Positions 1-11,248 of a stretch of 64,000 nt of DNA are shown here, one piece after another. How positions within the stretch are numbered: position 1 is the stretch's first letter; each line of letters begins with the position of its first letter. This DNA comes from Eurosta solidaginis (Eukaryota; Arthropoda; Insecta; Diptera; Tephritidae): the NCBI RefSeq assembly GCF_040869045.1, contig NC_090323.1, forward strand, positions 176,846,083 through 176,910,082, written 5' to 3'. The notes below the pieces were generated by a model. That model was not told where the DNA came from and did no database searches. It saw nothing but the letters and a program-made list of their open reading frames with translations. Made by a program: the position numbers and the translations under genes.

Positions 1-454
1 TTCTAATTTTAAACTGTCAAGTTCTACCGCAATAACTCTTACGCTGTCCACTGAACGAACCACAATAGCCAAACAAATTCCATTTTCGCTACTTTTTTTG
101 AGCATTTTGGTAAGTCATTCGCTTATATTGCTCAACAAAATTAAACTTTTTGCATTACCCTGGATCACCACTATTTTTTTTTTATTTGCTATATTCCCCT
201 AATTATAAAATGGTCGAAATTTTAAATTCTATGGATACGTTTTTGTTTTTTTTTCTCAAATTTGCGTTTTTTGAAAAGGGAGATCCATTGATTTTAGCAT
301 ATCTCTGGAACGCGTTGTCCGATTTTGTTGGAGAACAGCATATAATAGCAAATAAAATTTCCTTAAAATTTTTAAAATACCCTCTTTTTATATACTTATT
401 GGTTTCAGGGTTATTTGCATCGCATTATAAAAAATCGATTTCTTGTATTAAAAA
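1..454. other. AT-rich stretch, no gene recognised
   Basis: No coding homology is recognised. About 215-420 resembles, in inverted orientation, 17,300-17,480: both share a block reading roughly 'aaattctatggatacg' followed by a long T-rich run. This suggests two diverged copies of an unnamed repeat. The block may have interrupted the Penelope-like reading frame that resumes at 455. Confidence 0.4.
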
Positions 455-745
455 TTTAAACTCAAGACAAGGATATCCGCTCACAAATCAAACATAAAAT
501 TAAGAAATAATTTTTCTGATAATAAAACGGCATTAACAGCACATTGTAAAGACACAGGCCACTACCCGGATTTTGAGAACGTCACCATTTTAGAAAAGGA
601 GAAAAATTGTAATAAACGCTTCACGTTAGAAATGCTACACATAGTTGACACCCCTAATAATAAACGTATGAATTTTAAGGCAGAGACTGAACACTGTGCC
701 TACGCCTACCGCAACCTAATAATAAAGCACAAAAGCCACTCTTGA
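455..745 (+). pseudogene. Penelope-like element, GIY-YIG endonuclease C-terminal fragment
   Basis: An open frame of 96 codons ends in TGA at 743-745. It reads FKLKTRISAHKSNIK, then TALTAHCKDTGHYPDFENV, then KRFTLEMLHIV, and ends in an acidic-to-basic tail. The order R-I-x-x-H-K, T-A-L-x-x-H, G-H-x-x-D-F, and K-R-x-x-L-E-M is the pattern I know from the C-terminal GIY-YIG nuclease of Penelope-like retroelements. The catalytic glutamate would be the E of LEM. The catalytic GIY...YIG start is missing or destroyed upstream, where a stop (TAA at about 448) and an AT-rich block intervene. No reverse transcriptase domain is present in the window, so this is the 3' end of a truncated copy. Downstream it is interrupted by the repeat at 987-4,370. 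Family assignment is from memory of the motif pattern. Confidence 0.72.
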
Positions 746-986
746 GCTCTCCCAACAACAACACTACACTGCTGTGATCAATTTTTCTGCATGCTGTTTT
801 TTCGCCGCTTAATGTATTATTGTTTTTATAAAATTTTTGTTTACAATTACGGGACTTTATTTATTTATGCACACTCTTTGTTTGAATCGTCGCTATTTCT
901 TAATTTATTTTGTTTTCGCATTTCAGTCTCTAAAGCATTGCTTAAAACGTAAGTTGTGCTGATGATTTATGTTAAATATATTTATA
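746..986 (+). other. Probable 3' region of the Penelope-like element
   Basis: Non-coding sequence follows directly after the GIY-YIG stop codon. It has a CAACAACAACAC stretch near 765 and then AT-rich DNA. It is probably the element's 3' untranslated region, cut by the next insertion. This rests on position only. Confidence 0.4.
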
Positions 987-1131
987 TTTTTATACTCAGT
1001 TGAGCAGAGCTCACAGAGTATATTAAGTTTGATTGGATAACGGTTGGTTGTACATATATAAAGGAATCGAGATAGATATAGACTTCCATATATCAAAATA
1101 TTCAGGATCGAAAAAAACTTTGATTGAGCCA

Positions 1132-1170
1132 TGTCCGTCCGTCCGTCCCTCCGTCCGTCCGTCCGTCCGT
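1132..1170. repeat. (GTCC)n microsatellite inside copy A
   Basis: A run of GTCC units with one CCT interruption. The same microsatellite sits at the equivalent position in the other family copies (about 13,890, and as ACGG on the opposite strand at about 30,121), so it is part of the element and varies in length. Confidence 0.9.
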
Positions 1171-2319
1171 TAACACGATAACTTGAGTAAATTTTGAGAT
1201 ATCTTGACAAAATTTGGTATGTAGGTTCCTGAGCACTCATCTCAGATCGCTATTTAAAATGAACGATATCGGACAATAACCACGCCCACTTTTTCGATAT
1301 CGAAAATTTCGAAAAACCGAAAAAATGCCATAATTCATTGCCTAAGACGGTTAAAGCGATGAAACTTGGTAGATGGGTTGACGTTATGACGCAGAATAGA
1401 AAATTAGTAAAATTTTGGACAATGGGCGTGGCACCGCCCACTTCTACAAGAAGGTAATTTAAAAGTTTTGCAAGCTGTAATTTGGCAGTCGTTGAAGATA
1501 TCATGATGAAATTTGGCAGGAACGTTACTACTATTACTATATATGTGCTAAATAAAAACTAGCAAAATTGGATGAAGAACACGCCCACTTTTTAAAAAAA
1601 ATTTTTTTTTAATTCAAATTTTAACAAAAAATTTAATATCTTTACTGTATATAAGTAAATTAAGTCAAAATTCAACTCTAGTAATGATATCATGCAACAA
1701 AATACAAAAATAAAAGAAAATTTCAAAATGGGCGCGGCTCCGCCCATTTTCATTTAGTTTGGCTAGAATACTTATAATGCCATAAGTCGAACAAAAATGT
1801 ACCAATCCTTCTCAAATTTGGTAGGAGCATAGATTCTGTGACGATAACTGTTCTCTGTGAAAATGGGCGAAATCGGTGAAAGCCACGCCCAGTTTTTATA
1901 CACAGTCCACCGTCTGTCCTTCCGCTCGGCCGTTAACACAATAACTTGAGCACAAACCGATATATCTTAACTAAACTTAGCCCACGTACTTATCTGAACT
2001 CACTTTATCTTGGTATATAAAATGGCCGAAATCCGACCATAACCACGCCCACTTTATCGATATCGAAAATTACGAAAAATGAAAAAAATGCCATAATTTT
2101 ATACCAACTACGAAAAAAGGGATGAAACATGGTAACTGGATTGATTTATTGACGCAAAATATAACTTTGGAAAAAACTTTGTAAAATGGGTGTGACACCT
2201 ACCATATTAAGTAGAAAAAAATGAAAAAGTTCTACAAGGCGAAATCAACAGCCCTTGGAATCTTGGCAGGAATACTGTTAGTGGTATTGCATATATAAAT
2301 AAATTAGCAGTACCCGACA

Positions 2320-4262
2320 GATGATTTTCTGGATCACCTGGTCCACATTTTGGTCGATATCGCGAGAACGCCTTCACATATACGTCTAAGGGCCACTCGC
2401 TTTTAAAACCCTCATTAATACTTTTAATTTGATATCCATATCGTACAAACACATTCTAGAGTCACCCTGGCCCACCCTAATGGCGATATCTCGAAAAGAC
2501 GTCCACCTATAGACCTAATGCCCACTCCCTCTTAAAATGCTCAGTAACACCTTTCGTTTGATACCCATATCGTACAAACATTCTAGAGTCACCCCTGGCC
2601 CACCCTAATGGCGATATCTCGAAAAGGCGTCCACCTATATACCTAATGTCCACTCCCTCTTAAAATGCTCAGTAACACCTTTCGTTTGATACCCATATCG
2701 TACAAACATTCTAGAGTCACCCCTGGCCCACCCTAATGGCGATATCTCGAAAAGGCGTCCACCTATAGACCTAATGCCCACTCCCTCTTAAAATGCTCAG
2801 TAACACCTTTCGTTTGATACCCATATCGTACAAACATTCTAGAGTCACCCCTGGCCCACCCTAATGGCGATATCTCGAAAAGGCGTCCACCTATAGACCT
2901 AATGCCCGCTCCCTCTTAAAATGCTCAGTAACACCTTTCGTTTGATACCCATATCGTACAAACATTCTAGAGTCACCCTTGGTCCACCTTTATGGCGATA
3001 TCTCGAAAAGGCGTCCACCTATAGAACTAAGGATTACTCCCTTTTAAAATACTCATTACCACCTTTCATTTGATACCCATATCGTACAAACACATTCTAG
3101 AGTCACCCTGGCCCACCCTAATGGCGATAACTCGAAAAGGCGTCCACCTATAGAACTAAGGATTACTCCCTTTTAAAATACTCATTACCACCTTTCATTT
3201 GATACCCATATCGTACAAAAACATTCTAGAGTCACCCCTGGCCCACCCTAATGGCGATATCTCGAAAAGGCGTCCACCTATAGACCTAATGCCCACTCTC
3301 TCTTAAAATGCTCAGTAACACCTTTCGTTTGATACCCATATCGTACAAACATTCTAGAGTCACCCCTGGCCCACCCTAATGGCGATATCTCGAAAAGGCG
3401 TCCACCTATAGACCTAATGCCCACTCCCTCTTAAAATGCTCAGTAACACCTTTCGTTTGATACCCATATCGTACAAACACATTCTAGAGTCACCCCTGGC
3501 CCACCCTAATGACTATATCTCGAAAAGGCGTCCACCTATAGACATCATGCCCACTCCCTCTTAAAATGCTCGGTAGCACCTTTCGTTTGATACCCATATC
3601 GTACAAACATTCTAGAGTCACCCCTGGTCCACCTTTATGGCGATATCTCGAAAAGGCGTCCACCTATAGAACTAAGGATTACTCCCTTTTAAAATACTCA
3701 TTACCATCTTTCATTTGATACCCATATCATACAAACACATTCTAGAGTCACCCCTGGCCCACCCTAATGGCGACATTTCGAAAAGGCGTCCACCTATAGA
3801 CCTAATGCCCACTCTCTCTTAAAATGCTCAGTAACACCTTTCATTTGATTCCCATATCGTACAACTAGAGACACCCCTGGTCCACCTTTATGGCGTTATA
3901 TCGAAACGGCGTCCACCTATGGAACTAAGGATCACTCCCTTTCAAAATACTCATTAACAGCTTTCATTTGATACCCATATCGTACAAACATATTCTAGAG
4001 TCACCCCTGGTCCACCTTTATGGCGATTTCTCGAAAAGGCGTTCACCTATAGAACTAAAGCCCATTCCCTTTTAAAATACTCATTATCACCTTTCATTTG
4101 ATACCCATATCGTACAGACACATTCTAGAGTCAGCCCTGGTCCACTTTTATGGCGATATCCCTAAATGGCGTCCATCTATAGAACTATGGCCTACTCTCT
4201 CTTAAAATACTCTTTAATACCTTCCATTTGATACACATGCCATACAACCACATTCCAGGGTT
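2320..4262 (-). repeat. 128-bp minisatellite array of copy A
   Basis: Landmark ATTCTAGAGTCACCC recurs near 2450, 2578, 2706, 2833, 2961, 3093, 3225, 3352, 3480, 3608, 3739 and onward to about 4246, giving roughly 15 units of 125-132 bp. Central units are nearly identical while the outer ones are diverged. This gradient is typical of arrays homogenised in the middle by unequal exchange. Confidence 0.92.
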
Positions 4263-4370
4263 ACCCTAGGTTCATTTTCCTACATGGTGATTTTCCTTAT
4301 TTTGTCTCCATAGCTCTCAACTGAGTATGTAATGTTCGGTTACACCCGAACTTAGCCTTCCTTACTTGTT

Positions 4371-4560
4371 TTTATATGTTGTTTATATGCTGTTTAAATG
4401 TGAAAATGACTTATGTCAAAAATGTTAATATTTGATCAATTTACTAGTGTTTTTGTATTGTTTCTTGCAGTCCTGATGATGACCTTAGACTAAGGTCGAA
4501 ATATCGAATAAATTAAATAATTAAACACAAAATCAATTATTTTATTTATAAAAATAGGCC
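4371..4560 (+). other. Probable Penelope-like LTR (pLTR) remnant
   Basis: Sequence immediately beyond copy A contains TTTCTTGCAG and a hammerhead-like core, then an AT-rich tail. Penelope-like elements are known to carry hammerhead motifs in their pLTRs. The Penelope coding fragment lies on the other side of copy A in the same orientation. I infer that the two parts were contiguous before copy A inserted. Confidence 0.45.
4473..4501 (+). ncRNA. Candidate hammerhead ribozyme core
   Basis: CTGATGA (4473-4479) is followed by one T, a perfect 7-bp stem GACCTTA / TAAGGTC closed by a GAC loop (4481-4497), and then GAAA (4498-4501). This is the conserved catalytic core order of a hammerhead. Weak points: there is one extra T between core and stem II; stem III would be only TAT/ATA; the expected UH cleavage dinucleotide is not found after it; and stem I is visible only as weak AT-rich pairing (4451-4463 with 4523-4532). 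It may be a decayed copy. Confidence 0.4.
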
Positions 4561-5358
4561 TTAAGCTCAAAGGAAAAATAAAACTGATATATATTTGTAC
4601 CGGCCAATAAGTAACTCAATTAAAAATTTCCATTTTTTTCTTCTTCTTTAATTCATAAAAAATCGAAAGAGACAAAAACGTACAACTTTTATTAGACGAT
4701 CGTAAAACTGTGAACATTCCAAATCAGGCAAGATTTATTTCATGAACATCCATGGATAAACCGTAATATTATTAACAATTAAGTGAATGAAGGGAAAATA
4801 CGTATTTTTAATATTTTTGTTTATTTAGCTATTTAAGATACCTTTAGTAAAGAAATTCTACAAAATTTAGTAATTGAAATATTTAAAAATAGTATGAGGT
4901 GGGTTTGGTCAAAGGCTGAGGTATGCTCAAGTCAATCCAGAGTCGAATGGAGGTCCCACTTCCCCCACCTAAATAAATACACAGTAAATTAGTGTTGATT
5001 TCGAACACACACACACACGCGGCTCTCAGGCTAAAATATCCACAACCTTGAATCCAGGAGAGAGAGAGAGAGAGATGTTCACTAGATAGTGTCGCTGACA
5101 ATATAGTGTAACCCAAGGACGACGGCTCTCCACAGAGAGAGGGAGATAGAGTGCTAGCTAAGCGGTGGCTGAGATGGTGAAGACGACGGTGGCTCTCGCT
5201 AAGAGGTGCTAACGGCGGTAGTAATGACGGCGGTAGTTAGGATCACGCCCGAAGAGAGAGTACTGAGTGACGGTGGCTCTCACCAAATAGCTATGACGAC
5301 GGTGGTGGCTAGACTTCGGGATGGGCTGTCCAAAGATTGGGATGGCGATGATGTTGTC
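4561..5358. other. Unassigned flank with simple repeats
   Basis: No gene seen. It holds an (AC)n run at 5005-5018, an (AG)n run at about 5057-5074, and loosely repeated GACGGTGGCTCTC phrases between 5110 and 5300. This is the 3'-side flank of the minus-strand LINE. Confidence 0.5.
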
Positions 5359-5374
5359 CCTACGGCGAAGTGTG
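5359..5374. repeat. Candidate LINE target-site duplication, left copy
   Basis: CCTACGGCGAAGTGTG here is identical to 12,074-12,089 on the far side of the R1-like LINE. A 16-bp exact direct repeat bracketing an element of the right length is what LINE insertion leaves. Confidence 0.6.
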
Positions 5375-5402
5375 TCGATATAAGTATGAGGCTAGTCTAA
5401 CT

Positions 5403-5830
5403 AGCTACAATATATTGGCTCGGGTATTCGGCTAGGGTAGTAGGGGAGTTTGTCCCGCCGCAGGCGTTGGGAGGTGTTCCCCTCTTACCTGAGCTGTATA
5501 TCCGTGCATTACCCTTCCTCTGGGTAATAAAGGGGGTGAGCCCCGTCTTACTCAGAGGAGATGATAACGAAATATTAGGGTTGCCCAATAGGCCGGGAGG
5601 GGAAGTATCATCAGCAGAACCGGCCTTGTAACTTTACCCCCCCTCGACCCAAAGGGAGTCCCTACAATGTATTTATATTGGCTCGGGCAGTCTGCCAGGG
5701 TAGTGGGGAAATCCGCCCCGCCACTGGCGTTGGGACGAGTTTCCTTCCTACCCGAGAAGGCTGCTCGTTCATTACCTTTCCGATGAGTAATAAGGGGTGT
5801 AAATCCCGTCTTACTCGCCGGAAATGTGGG
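5403..5830 (-). repeat. About 260-bp tandem duplication in the LINE 3' UTR
   Basis: Two diverged copies begin near 5,404 and 5,664. Both run from CTACAAT, through TATTGGCTCGGG, AGGGTAGT, GGCGTTGGGA, GGTAATAA or AGTAATAA, to CCCGTCTTACTC. A part of the first copy (5,617-5,664) also resembles the 5' UTR at 11,991-12,034 (ACCGACCTTGTAAC ... CCCAAAGGG), so the element repeats a short sequence at both ends. Confidence 0.7.
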
Positions 5831-6319
5831 TAAACCTGCGGGGAGGGTGTAGGTTTTACGTGAGTACCTGTCTTCGAAGACCTAACCTCACATATGTACC
5901 AAGTACACAGGTCAAAGCAGGTCTGACCAGCCCCCAAGGCTCGCTTACCTTGGTACCAATCGATAATGTGAGTGGACACATCATCACCTTGGTGGGGTTG
6001 GAGGCCTATCTAACACCTCTTCCATTCTATGGGTCATGGCACCCGGTTGCAATGCAACTCCACATTCGAGCTGACCAACTCTTACCGCATTCGGATATCA
6101 ACCACAGCCACCACGATGCTCCCAAAGGGGCCAACCGCAACCGAACAGAAACGGAGCAAGCTCTGCGGGCTATCTGTTTCCCGTGGTATTACTTTAAAGT
6201 CTTGGTCTGACTTTCGCAGCCGAAGCCACTTCCGGTTGAGTATCCACCTACTCCGGACCGGCCGCCTAGGGGTGAGGTGGGGTTAGAACCACCCCCCCAC
6301 ATCCACGAACACACACCAA

Positions 6320-9300
6320 TTAACCACCACGGTCACCACCACGTCTCCTCCGTCTAAACACCTCCAAAGCATACCTATTGATCAAATCAATAGTCCGACT
6401 AGTGGAGAGCGCTCCACTAACATCAACCCTACCTTCTTCAACATTAACCCCACAACTACCCAAATCCCTTATGTCCGAGTACTCCGGGCACTTGCACAAC
6501 GCATGCACCCAATCCTCACATGCAGCCCCACATACACACCCCTCCCTTTCGCTCAAGCTCCTCTTATGCAAGAATGCATTAAGAGGACCATGACCCGTAA
6601 GCAGAAAACCCAGGCTCAGATTAAATCTGAGGTCTGGATTTTCCGCCACAAATGAAACGTCCCGGATGTACCCGTACGTCACCCTGCCGTTGGAACTATT
6701 GTCCCAGCGCTCCTGCCACTTCCCTCTAACCACCCCTTCTAATCGACGCCTATTTTGTAACCATCCACTCTCCACATTATCGTCGGCGGCCCATTCATCC
6801 TCCAACAGCGGCAAACTTGCCCTCCTTCTCAGCCTGAAGGAAACAGCAAGCTGTATAACCATCAGGTCAAGAGGGGGTGCACCAAGAAGCACCTGCATCG
6901 CATCCGTGGAAACGGTACGACACAAGGGCAAGCATGGGAGCATCATGCACCTCTGTATACTCAGCACGCGCCTCTGACCATGAGCAGTCATGACCGTTCG
7001 GTACCATATGGCGGCACCAAAAGTAGCACAAGCTACGAATGAGCCACGATATATTGTACGAACGGCACTGCGACTCAGGCCCCAGTCACTCCGAATGATA
7101 CGTCGTAACTGCCCCGAAACATTCTGCATCTTATCCCTGACAGCATCCAAGTGTGGCAGGAAGCTCACCCATTGTCAGCCCCAGGTATTTGACTTTCGTC
7201 CCATATCTGATGCTGACCCCGCCGATGCGGACAACCGGTGGGCGATTCTGTGACAATCTGCCCTTGAGCAGCATCATCACAGTTTTGTCCACCGAGATAT
7301 CTACGCCAACATGGGAGCCCCAGCCAGCCACTACTTGACATAGTGACTCGCTGGTACGCTCAATGCTGGCGCGAGAATCCCCCTCCACTAATAAGAGGAG
7401 GTCATCCGCATAGGCGCAGAGTTTGCAAAGATGCTCGAGTTGCCTTAACAAGGAGTCCATCATCATGTTCCATATATATGGACCACAGATGGATCCCTGC
7501 GGACAACCTCGAGCCACCTCCCTTTACACACTTTCATAGGCACCAACGATAGTAGCTCGTCTGTCCGAGAAATAGCTCTGCCACAAAGCAATTTCTGGGC
7601 AGCCTAGCTCCACTAACCGCTCGATAACCCTATCCCAGCGCAGGTAGCCAAAGGCCCCCCTGAAGTCAATAAATATGCCTAAGACATATTTATTGGAGCT
7701 TCTCTCAACACAGTCTTGGACATGCATCCAGGCGTCTTCAATGCTGCGTCCTTTCCTGAATCCAAACTGTCTATCCGACTGGTTACCCCCAACTAGCTCC
7801 TGAAGCCGCTCAACCATAACCCTCTCCAGGACTTTACCAAGCACTGGAAGAAGGCTGATACCTCCGTAAGGCCGAGGATCAGATCTTATTTTGTCAGGCG
7901 ACTTCAAGAGAACGACAACCCTAGCAGCTTTCCACTCACGTAGGAAGTAACCCTCCCATATGCATTTATCATAAACGGCTTCCAAGTATTCCGGAATAAA
8001 CTTCCACAAACACTTATACATTTCTCCGTTTATCCCATCCAAACCCGGAGACCGTTTAGACGTAACCAGGCCAAATGCAAAATCCAACTCTTCAACTTCT
8101 AGTGGAGGTACAGGTACATCCTGTGCAAGGGGAGCTACCTGAACATCCGCCCTAGGAAAGAACCCTTCGATAAGCAGCTCTGAACATTCCCTCCATGTTG
8201 ATATTGTTCTTTCGCCTACACGGAGGGAATTAACTTCGGTCTGGCGGCGACCCCTACAGATCTTATAGACCTGTCCCCAGGGGTCGTGCGAGCTTTCTGA
8301 CACGAAGTTGCGCCATTGTTCTTCTTTAACCTCTACAATCATTCTCTTATATTCACGCGTTTCCACACTTAATTGACTTCTGAGCTGGGACAGACCATCG
8401 GAATCAATATGCCGGGCGCGTTGAAATTGACGTCTCAGGCGCCTGACAGATCTCCTCTTCTGGGTTAGCTCACGCGTCCACCACCTAACACGATGAATCC
8501 GCTGCTTCTTCCACCTTTCAAACATGCTGTCATTGACCCGCCAGATACAGGCATTCAAGAGGGCAATCTGCTGATCTACTGGAAGCTCTGCAAATACATC
8601 GAGGGATGTAGCAGTCACCTCCTGCTCGACGTATAACCCGTACAGAGTCCAATTTGCCCCGGCAGTACGCCACCCCATTACGGAAGGCGTACCAAGTATA
8701 TCCGGGGTGGCACGGGGAGCAACCACAATCTCAATGAGATAATGGTCGCTTATCCCCTCCCCCCCCCCCCCCCCCCCCCCCCTTACTCTCCATCCGCAAC
8801 TGAACGCTCTCGCTGCTGGCTCATTCATGAGAGTAACATCAATGTCACTCTTGCCCATGGGCCCATCGAATGTGTACCGCTCACTCGGTTCGTTCAAAAC
8901 ATGAACGTGAGAAGTGAGTACCCACTCGCCCAACGCCTCTCCCCGTCCATGACTAGCATATCCAGGAAAAGTCCTGGATATTTTGCTATGCCATATAGGG
9001 GATACGGCATTGGCATCCATACTAATGATAACTGGCGTGTTACTCACAAGTAGTAGCACCGTATCGAGTTATTGGATATATAGTTCCATGGGTTCCCCAA
9101 ACTTGCAGTATATACTTGCAAAGATGGCTCTACCGAAAGAGCCCTCAATGCTCACACATACTCCCCAATTAGACGCATTCAACAACAAGCATTCATAACT
9201 AGGCTCATTCACCACAACTGCAGCATTGCCCCGAAGGTCACAAAAGGACCTAAACCCTCCAGGAAGCCCTCTCACCATACCATTGGTAGTGTAGGGTTCC

Positions 9301-9401
9301 TGGAGCAGGGCAATACTGCAACTCTCATCAGCCATACGCGCCCCCAATTCACACACAACGGAGTACGCTCCATGACAGTTGAGTTGAAGAACTAAACCCA
9401 T
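6320..9401 (-). pseudogene. LINE ORF2: endonuclease and reverse transcriptase (R1 clade), broken
   Basis: The start is the ATG at 9401-9399 that overlaps the ORF1 stop. Residues 1 to about 230 are the endonuclease: LVLQLNCHGAY, LLQEPYTT, ISMDANAVSPIWHS, SDIDVTL and the catalytic SDH near residue 218. Reverse transcriptase follows: FIDFRGAF (first catalytic Asp, about residue 580), GCPQGSICGP (about 632) and YADD (663-666, at 7,401-7,412). A C-terminal C-x-C...H...C zinc motif (CVCGAACEDWVHALCKC) lies near residue 960. The frame is cut by TAA at codon 111 (9069-9071), TAA at codon 626 (7524-7526), and a one-base shift near 7,165 just after KYLGLTMGE. A run of 24 G sits just before SDH without changing frame. 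The product would nick the target and reverse-transcribe the element RNA. As assembled it cannot be made. Confidence 0.88.
8759..8782. repeat. Homopolymer of 24 C (poly-G in ORF2)
   Basis: A run of 24 C on the plus strand encodes seven to eight glycines between RVR and EGISDHY in the endonuclease. Its length is a multiple of three. It is either slippage expansion or an assembly artefact. Confidence 0.95.
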
Positions 9402-9403
9402 TA
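9399..9403 (-). promoter_or_regulatory. UAAUG stop-start junction between ORF1 and ORF2
   Basis: On the minus strand the ORF1 zinc-knuckle frame ends ...RALARH-TAA. The last A of that stop begins the ORF2 ATG, giving TAATG. In the R1-clade element SART1 the same UAAUG overlap is known to couple ORF2 translation to ORF1 termination. Conservation here supports the choice of ORF2 start. Confidence 0.75.
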
Positions 9404-11248
9404 ATGTCTGGCGAGTGCACGGGCAACTACGGCAGCATATGTCGGGCATTCCGCCGACATCATAAGATGTGCGGCGGGTCTGTCCCTAAATGCGCAATTT
9501 CGGCAATGCACCCCATTAGGGCACTTTGCCTCAATATGCCCTTCCTGCCCGCACCACCGACAGACGGCAGCCTTCAACGCCAGTCCCTCAACTGGTGATC
9601 AAAACTCAGGCAACGGAAGCAGCTATAGGTTAGGTTCTCCGGCCGAACCGGGAAGGAGAACCACTTTACGTAACAGCGGCCCGCATCCAAGAGGGGGGAC
9701 ATTAACTTGTCCGGTCCCTCCAGGGTGACGGTCACCGTTGCTCCATCGACGTCTGCCTTCCAAGGTCGGCTGATCAGCCTAACCTCTGACTTCTGACATT
9801 CAGGGTCGATCTTCGTGAGGTTTAGGCGAAATACCTCCTCCATGAACTCGTCAGGAGAGACTTGCGCGTAAACTCCCCGAATGACCACCCCGGTGCCTTG
9901 CTTCTGGTTCTCGCATACTTCCAACCCCACCTCCGAAAACTTCTTGTTCGCGAGAACTTTGTCCCGCTCCTCCTTGGAGGGTAGGCGAATAACTACCCCA
10001 ACGGACCGCACAGGTTTCACCCAACCTCCTTATTTATCTTCTCGACTACTTTTTTCGAGGATACTCCGGGTTTGCCGCCCTTGACGACCGCCGACCAGGT
10101 GTGAAGCGGCCTTGGGACAGCAGGCGCAGGTACGATGGCAGCCGGGACTGTCGTGCTCGGAGGCGGCATCGCCAAACGATCTGCGGTGGCAGATCAATCG
10201 CTGCGTGGGGATGCACCCCCCAGCATGACGCCCCGTAATGACATCGCCTCAATTTGTCCGCGAAGTCGGGCATTCTCGGCTATAGCCGTCATTAGGAGGG
10301 CCTCATACTCTGAGGAAACCTCCATCAGCCTCTCAGCAGACTTGAGGTCTGCACCGCTGTTTCCAAAGACCACCTTGCTAAAGCTAGCGGTGATCCTCTT
10401 TAGGGCGACAACCCAGGAGCCATCCAATCCAGAGGTAGCCCTAGAAGCGCCAGCGCTCGCGCCAGCTGCAGGGGATCCCCCACTCGCAGTCTTACCTCCA
10501 GCGGACTGACCGCCGGAAGGCTCGGTGCCTGCAAGGGGACCACAGCTGTCAGCAGCGCCAGCGCCCTTTTCCCCGATTCCTCCACAGTTTTCTCACACAT
10601 TTCCTCCCACCCTGAAGACTTCACCGGCTCGTTTGCGTCCTTGCCCGCAGTTACACTACCGTCCATTGCATCCTCGCCGTCAGCAGCAGTCTCTGGCACG
10701 CCATCGGCTGCTTTACCGTCGGTAGAGGAGCCAGCGGCGACAGTGGGCACCACGGACTCAGCAATGAAACCAGCACCCTCCGCTACATCGGATTTGTCCC
10801 AGCTTAGGGGACATACCCCGGATTCCGGCAGACTGGGTAAGTCCGCATCGTCGTCGGATTTCGGGAGAATACTCTCCTCATCCTCCGACTTCGCGGACTT
10901 ACTCGGCCCACTCTTGCCCCCCTGCTCAGCAATTTTCGAGGTGGTCGCCTTCCCCGACGCCACCGGTATCCCGGACTTACCCGCTTTTTTCTCCGCTTTG
11001 CGACCGGTTTGCACAGCGGTAGCCTTCCCGGTGTTCGTCTTTAAAAACTGCCGCGAATTTACCCCTTTATCCTCTCCCGAGGTCGACCCATCAGCGGCCG
11101 TCGAAGAACGACCTCCGACGGAACGCGGCCCGGGCGCTTTTTTGCACCACCCCTCATTCCCACAAAGCACCTGCCCACAGAAGCAAACCTGGTTACGCTT
11201 ATACGACACGGCTGTGGAAGTATACACCAGGAGAAGACCGATGCCCAC
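9401..11248 (-). pseudogene. LINE ORF1: nucleic-acid-binding protein with zinc knuckles, frameshifted
   Basis: Pieces in several frames together make one ORF1. The N-terminal piece (11,248-10,400) is rich in Lys, Ser, Gly, Asp and Ala and looks disordered. A helical segment follows (RLMEVSSEYEALLMTAIAEN, near 10,310), then an RRM-like part (VGVVIRLPSKEERDKVL through GATVTVTLEGPDKL, 10,020-9,680). Three zinc knuckles come last: CFRCLSFDH (fourth ligand lost where a frameshift falls), CRWCGQEGHIEAKC (intact CX2CX4HX4C) and CRNCAFRDRPAAHLMMSAEC. This is the usual ORF1 plan of R1-type LINEs: packaging the RNA into particles and delivering it to the target. The true start is uncertain; 11,248 is the first in-frame ATG of the longest N-terminal piece. 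It ends in TAA at 9401-9403. Confidence 0.75.

Larger units (their letters stand above)
987..4370 (-). mobile_element. HINE-like non-autonomous repeat, copy A
   Basis: This copy has both ends of a family found repeatedly in the window. One end begins TTTTTATACTCAGTTGAGCA. The other ends in a hairpin (GTTCGG-TTACAC-CCGAAC, 4,334-4,351) followed by TTAGCCTTCCTTACTTGTT. Short inverted sequences near both ends (ACTCAGTTGAG / CTCAACTGAGT) pair with each other. The body has a non-coding half with regularly spaced CACGCCC boxes and a half made of about 15 tandem 128-bp units. Short inverted termini, a terminal hairpin and a central minisatellite are the hallmarks of Helentron-associated elements (HINE/DINE-1 type), but no helicase is present, so the class is inferred. 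It splits the Penelope-like element. Confidence 0.75.

Noticed and set aside
8742..9053. Plus-strand ORF with polyproline from the C run
   Set aside because: It is the reverse of the LINE endonuclease, and the prolines come from the 24-C homopolymer.
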